A stretch of DNA of 64,000 bases. Source: JAJDXW01 sp965243335. Its GTDB lineage: Bacteria > Pseudomonadota > Gammaproteobacteria > HK1. The translations under genes were made by a program, and so were the position numbers. This document shows, in pieces, positions 60,028 through 64,000 of this stretch. The first letter of the stretch is position 1. Every line of letters starts with the position of its first letter. Where the stretch lies: the NCBI GenBank assembly GCA_965243335.1, contig OZ251545.1, positions 3,100,001 to 3,164,000 of the forward strand, given 5' to 3'. The notes beneath the pieces are model-generated. The model did not search any database, was not told the origin of the DNA, and worked only from the letters and a program-made list of their open reading frames with translations.

Positions 60028-61692
60028 GTGAAGCCTGAAACCTGGGACTACGTGATCGTCGGGGCCGGCTCCGCCGGCTGCGTCCTCGCGAACCGGCTGA
60101 GCGAGGACCCGTCCGCCCGCGTCCTGCTCCTCGAGGCGGGGCCGCCCGACCACCGCTGGGACTTCCGCATCCACATGCCGGGGGCCCTCGCCCGCCCCCT
60201 CATGGGCGAGGCGTACAACTGGGCCTACCACAGCGAGCCCGAGCCGGACGTCGACGGCCGCCGGCTCTACTGCCCGCGCGGCAAGGTGATCGGCGGATCG
60301 TCCTCGATCAACGGCATGGTGTACGTCCGGGGCCACGCCCGCGACTACGACGGCTGGGCCGCACGGGGCCTGCCGGGCTGGAGCTACGCCGACGTCCTCC
60401 CCTACTTCCGCCGCTGCGAGGACCGCGGGCGCGGGGCCGACCCGTGGCGCGGCGCCGGCGGGCCGCTGCGCGTGTCGACGGGCGCTTCCCCGAACCCGCT
60501 CTTCGACGCCTTCATCGAGGCAGGCCGGCAGGCCGGCTACCCGGTGACCGAGGACATGAACGGCCACCGGCAGGAAGGCCTCGGACGGATGGACATGACG
60601 ACCTGGCGGGGGCGGCGCTGGAGCGCGGCGCGGGCGTGGCTGGACCCCGCCCGGCGGCGCCCGAACCTCACCGTCCGGCCGCGCGCCCTCGCGGCCCGGG
60701 TGCGCTTCGACGGGCGGCGGGCGGTCGGGGTCGACTACCTCGAGCGGGGCGGCCGCGCCCGGAGCGCGGACGCCGCCCGCGAGGTGATCCTGGCGGGCGG
60801 CGCGATCAACTCCCCCCAGCTCCTGCTGCTCTCCGGGGTAGGCCCGGCCGACGAGCTGCGCCGGCTCGGGATCGACGTGGCCGCCGACCTCCCGGGGGTC
60901 GGGGAGAACCTCCAGGACCACCTCGAGATCTACGTCCAGCACGCCTGCACCCGCCCCATCACCCTGTACAGCGCGCTCAAGCCCCTCGGGATGCTGAAGG
61001 CGGGCCTCTCCTGGTACCTCTACCGGGGCGGGGTCGGCGCGTCGAACCAGTTCGAGGCGGGCGGCTTCATCCGGAGCCGCGCCGGGGTCGAGCACCCCGA
61101 CCTGCAATACCACTTCATCCCCATCGCGATGCGCTACGACGGGTCGGGGCTCCGCGGCCGGCACGGGTTCCAGGCGCACGTCGGGCCGATGCGCCCGGAG
61201 AGCCGCGGGCGGGTGCGCCTCGAGTCCGCGGACCCGCGCGCCGCCCCGAGCATCCGCTTCCACTACCTCTCCGCCGAGCGCGACCGGTGCGAGCTGCGGG
61301 ACTCGGTGCGCCTCACCCGGGAGATCTTCGCGCAGAAGGCGTTCGATCCCTGGCGCGGCGAGGAGCTGGCCCCCGGGCCGGAGGTGCGCTCGGACGGCGA
61401 GATCGACGCCTTCGTGCGGGCGAACGTCGAGTCCGCCTTCCACCCCTGCGGGACCTGCCGGATGGGGACGGACGAGCGGGCGGTGACGGACGGGGAGACC
61501 CGGGTGCGCGGGACCGAGGGGCTCCGGGTCGTGGACGCCTCGATCATGCCGGCGATCGTCTCCGGCAACCTCAACGCCCCCACCCTCATGCTCGCGGAGA
61601 AGGCGGCGGACCTCATCCTCGGCCGCCCGCCCCCGCCCCCGTCCGACGCACCCGTCTGGATTGCGCCCGACTGGCGGACCGCGCAGCGTTGA
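60028..61692 (+). CDS. GMC family oxidoreductase (choline dehydrogenase-like)
   Basis: 554 residues from GTG at 60028. The FAD motif YVIVGAGSAGCVLANRLSE is at about 6-24, the GMC signature 1 GKVIGGSSSINGMVYVRG lies near residue 90, and signature 2 GAINSPQLLLLSGVGPAD near 255. The C-terminal HPCGTCRMG and SGNLNAPTLM contain the catalytic His and Asn. Length equals BetA-type choline/alcohol dehydrogenases. Genes for betaine aldehyde dehydrogenase or BetI are not adjacent, so the substrate may be another alcohol. Confidence 0.9.
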   Translation: MKPETWDYVIVGAGSAGCVLANRLSEDPSARVLLLEAGPPDHRWDFRIHMPGALARPLMGEAYNWAYHSEPEPDVDGRRLYCPRGKVIGGSSSINGMVYVRGHARDYDGWAARGLPGWSYADVLPYFRRCEDRGRGADPWRGAGGPLRVSTGASPNPLFDAFIEAGRQAGYPVTEDMNGHRQEGLGRMDMTTWRGRRWSAARAWLDPARRRPNLTVRPRALAARVRFDGRRAVGVDYLERGGRARSADAAREVILAGGAINSPQLLLLSGVGPADELRRLGIDVAADLPGVGENLQDHLEIYVQHACTRPITLYSALKPLGMLKAGLSWYLYRGGVGASNQFEAGGFIRSRAGVEHPDLQYHFIPIAMRYDGSGLRGRHGFQAHVGPMRPESRGRVRLESADPRAAPSIRFHYLSAERDRCELRDSVRLTREIFAQKAFDPWRGEELAPGPEVRSDGEIDAFVRANVESAFHPCGTCRMGTDERAVTDGETRVRGTEGLRVVDASIMPAIVSGNLNAPTLMLAEKAADLILGRPPPPPSDAPVWIAPDWRTAQR

Positions 61693-61963
61693 GCGCGCGC
61701 CCGGCAACGACCGGGGCGGCGACCGCCGCCGGGGCGACGGCGGCGACGGAGGCCCGCATGGCCGAAACGAACCTGCCTTCCCCGGCCTCGCCCCCCTCTC
61801 CGGCGTTGCCCCCCTCCCGCCGGGCCCCGCCCCTCGGGCGGCAGGCGCTGCGGACGCGCGGGCGCGGGGCCGTCGTCGCGACGGATAGCGGCGCGGGAGG
61901 CGCCGGCGGCGCGGCGGCGCTTCGGACGCGGGGGCGCGGAGCGCCCGACGCGGGGGCGCCCCG

Positions 61964-63199
61964 GTGACCCGGCGCCCCGGAGGACCGAGCGGCGAGACCG
62001 CCTACGGGTGGGTGGTGGTCTTCGCTTCGCTCGCCCTCCACAGCATCAGCCTCGGCGCGCCGACGATACTCTTCGTCGCCCTGAAGCCGATCGCCGCGGA
62101 CCTTGAGACCGCGCGCGCGATCCCCTCCCTCGCCTATTCGCTGATGATGATCGGGGCGGGGGTCGGGGGCATCGCGATGGGGTGGTGGATGGACCGGCTC
62201 GGGGTCTGGCAGCCGGTGCTGTTCGGCTCGGTGATGATCTCCCTCGGGGCGCTGCTCGCGAGCCGGGCGGAGGGGCCGGCCAGCCTCTTCGTCGCCTCCG
62301 GCCTCCTCATCGGCCTGTTCGGGAAGGCGGCGATGATCGCGCCCCTCGTCGCCAACGTGACCCGCTGGTTCGACCGGCGCCGGGGGCTCGCGGTCGCCAT
62401 CCTCACCTCCGGCCAAGGGCTCGCGGGGGCGGTCTGGCCGGCGGTCGTCCAGTTCTTCAACGACCTCGCGGGATGGCGGGGGACCTTCCTCTACTTCAGC
62501 GTGTTCGCGGCCGTGTCGATGGTCCCCCTCGCCCTCCTGCTCCGGCCCCGGCCGCCGATGACGGCGGCCGGCGGGGCGTTCGGGGTGCGGGTCGACGAGG
62601 GGCGGGGGCTCGAGCTCTCGCCGCGGGCGGTGCAGGGGATCCTGTGGTTCGGGGGCGTCTTCTGCTGCGCCGCGATGTCGATCCCGATCGTGCACCTGGT
62701 GAGCCACGCCACCGACCTCGGACACACCCTGGAGCAGGGGGCGTGGGTGCTCTCCGTCCTCTTCATGGCCGGGTTCGTGAGCCGGATCGGCTTCGGGATG
62801 CTGGCGGACCGCATCGGCGGGGTGCGCACCCTCCTCATCGGATCGGCCTGCATGGCGGTGATGCTGTTCGTGTTCACGTTCACGACCAGCTACGCGGGCC
62901 TGCTCGCCGCGGCCCTCCTCTTCGGGCTCGGGTTCTCCGGCATCATGCCCTGCTACCCCCTGCTCATCCGCCTCTTCTTCCCCGCCAACGAGGTTGGGTG
63001 GCGGATCGCAGGGCAGTACCTGTTCTCCGCCGGGGGCATGGCGCTCGGCGGGTGGGTCGGCGGGGTGGTCTTCGACCTCGCCGGAAGCTATGCCCCCGCG
63101 TTCGCGGCCGGGCTCGCGTTCAACGCGGTCAACTTCTTCCTGGTCGGCATCCTCTTCGTCCGCCGGAGGCCCACGCGGCTCCAGCCGGCCCCCGCCTGA
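61964..63199 (+). CDS. MFS transporter, monocarboxylate/oxalate-formate-like
   Basis: 411 residues from GTG. Twelve predicted helices. YGWVVVFASLALHSISLG at the start, GWWMDRLGVWQPVLFG (loop 2-3) and RRRGLAVAILTSGQGLAGAVWP in helix 5 region place it in the OFA/monocarboxylate-like MFS group. It lies 271 nt after the GMC gene; that gap carries two imperfect copies of CGGACGCGCGGGCGCGGGGC. It may import the substrate of the SDR/GMC enzymes. Confidence 0.87.
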   Translation: MTRRPGGPSGETAYGWVVVFASLALHSISLGAPTILFVALKPIAADLETARAIPSLAYSLMMIGAGVGGIAMGWWMDRLGVWQPVLFGSVMISLGALLASRAEGPASLFVASGLLIGLFGKAAMIAPLVANVTRWFDRRRGLAVAILTSGQGLAGAVWPAVVQFFNDLAGWRGTFLYFSVFAAVSMVPLALLLRPRPPMTAAGGAFGVRVDEGRGLELSPRAVQGILWFGGVFCCAAMSIPIVHLVSHATDLGHTLEQGAWVLSVLFMAGFVSRIGFGMLADRIGGVRTLLIGSACMAVMLFVFTFTTSYAGLLAAALLFGLGFSGIMPCYPLLIRLFFPANEVGWRIAGQYLFSAGGMALGGWVGGVVFDLAGSYAPAFAAGLAFNAVNFFLVGILFVRRRPTRLQPAPA

Positions 63200-63393
63200 C
63201 GCGGCGCCGGGACGGGCCGGTCCGCCTTCCCTCTCCGGCCCCGGATTCGGGGGCAAGAAGCGAGATGCGGGGCCGCGCCGCGAGAGGCAGGATCCTCCTC
63301 GCGGCGAGCCGCGCCGGCCCGTTCAAACCCGTCAGCCGGCCCGTCCGCACCGAACCACCAGCACCGAACCCACCGACCGGGAGGCGAGATATC

Positions 63394-64000
63394 ATGATGG
63401 AGCCGAGCATGACGATCGGGACCGAGATGGCGACCGGGGCCGCGAGGCCGGGACGATTCCGGAGCAACGAGGAGCGCTGGACGGCGGTTCGCGACCGTGA
63501 CCCCGGCGCGGAGGGGGCGTTCTTCTATTCCGTCGCGACCACCGGCGTCTACTGCCGGCCGGGCTGCCCGTCCCGGCGCCCGCGGCGCGAGCACGTGCGC
63601 TTCCACGCTTCCCGCGAGGAAGCCGAGGACGCGGGCTTCCGGGCGTGCCGGCGGTGCCGTCCGGACGGGCCGCCCCTCGCCGAGCGGCGCGCCGAGGCGG
63701 TGGCCGCCGCCTGCCGCCTCATCGAGACGGCCGAGGAGGCGCCCGCCCTCGACACGCTCGCGGCGGCGGCCGGGATGAGCCGGTCCCATTTCCACCGGGT
63801 CTTCAAGGCGGCCGCCGGCTGCACGCCGCGGGCCTACGCCGCCGCCCGCCGCGCCCGCCGGGTGCGCGACGCGCTCCAGCCGAACGGCGGGACGGGGACC
63901 GGTGCGAGGACGGTGACCGACGCCGTCCACGACGCCGGGTTCGGCTCGAACGCCCGGTTCTACGCGGCCTCGCCGGACATCCTCGGGATGGCGCCGACCG
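63394..64000 (+). CDS. ada: Ada: methyl-phosphotriester sensor/transcriptional activator, 3' end outside the window
   Basis: 202 residues are present and the frame runs off the right edge. The N-terminal zinc domain has C54, C58, C85 and C88 (YCRPGC and CRRC), which match E. coli Ada C38, C42, C69 and C72; the first is the methyl acceptor. An AraC-type HTH region follows (LDTLAAAAGMSRSHFHRVFK and AVHDAGFGSNARFY). The O6-alkylguanine transferase domain should follow beyond 64000. ATG ATG at 63394 follows GGGAGGCGAG. It would activate alkylation-damage repair genes. Confidence 0.88.
   Translation, partial: MMEPSMTIGTEMATGAARPGRFRSNEERWTAVRDRDPGAEGAFFYSVATTGVYCRPGCPSRRPRREHVRFHASREEAEDAGFRACRRCRPDGPPLAERRAEAVAAACRLIETAEEAPALDTLAAAAGMSRSHFHRVFKAAAGCTPRAYAAARRARRVRDALQPNGGTGTGARTVTDAVHDAGFGSNARFYAASPDILGMAPT

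Noticed and set aside
59766..60038. A 90-codon Pro/Glu-rich frame before the GMC gene
   Set aside because: Built from hexamer repeats and a family A repeat unit, it overlaps the GMC start and has no ribosome-binding site.

Overview
The window is a very GC-rich stretch of bacterial chromosome with dense, mostly operonic genes. The gene set points to a heterotrophic proteobacterium specialised in taking up amino acids, peptides and small organic acids: two complete LIV-type ABC systems, a dipeptide-type ABC system, sarcosine-oxidase genes, a GMC dehydrogenase and a 2-hydroxyglutarate-type oxidase. An alpha- or gammaproteobacterium is my inference; no rRNA or other phylogenetic marker lies in the window.

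Layout. 1-6.5 kb: a small membrane protein, a degraded Lys-type tRNA, then a minus-strand dipeptide ABC operon (binding protein, two permeases, two ATPases). 7-10.5 kb: sarcosine oxidase delta and alpha genes without a visible beta subunit. 10.5-11.8 kb: a graveyard of repeats, an IS1380-type transposase fragment and an inverted-repeat element. 11.8-17.8 kb: two transporters, a membrane/coiled-coil protein, a luciferase-like oxidoreductase and a frameshifted hydrolase. 18.2-23.4 kb: LIV system 1 (livF-livH-binding protein-livM-livG). 23.5-25.4 kb: a lower-GC pair, an ABC-type ATPase plus a TOPRIM-like protein, which is the best candidate for an under-described (possibly defensive) system. 25.6-32.8 kb: aminotransferase, phytanoyl-CoA-type dioxygenase, PhoX phosphatase and a STAND-like ATPase with a nuclease-like tail. 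32.8-41 kb: minus-strand acyl-CoA synthetase plus LIV system 2. 41.3-50.5 kb: a URC1-like GTP cyclohydrolase II, a CGFS glutaredoxin fused to a cysteine-less A-type domain, an ATC-hydrolase-like protein, a NodIJ-like exporter, an O6-alkylguanine transferase, an LhgO-type oxidase, a DUF1445 hydro-lyase and an RraA-like protein. 50.6-58.5 kb: an accessory island with a segmental duplication carrying two Uma2 genes, a third Uma2, a group II intron remnant, a membrane-anchored DnaQ-like exonuclease, an orphan ParD and a frameshifted nuclease-like gene. 58.9-64 kb: SDR, GMC oxidoreductase, MFS carrier and the start of ada.

Non-coding structure is the most striking trait. At least three interspersed repeat families occupy nearly every large intergenic gap. 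One of about 110 bp exists both empty and with a second hairpin repeat nested inside it. Both LIV binding-protein genes are followed by a perfect 16-bp GC hairpin. Three genes share a membrane-helix plus coiled-coil layout, two of them with 11-residue (33-bp) repeats. Single-base frameshifts in two genes both fall in runs of four G.
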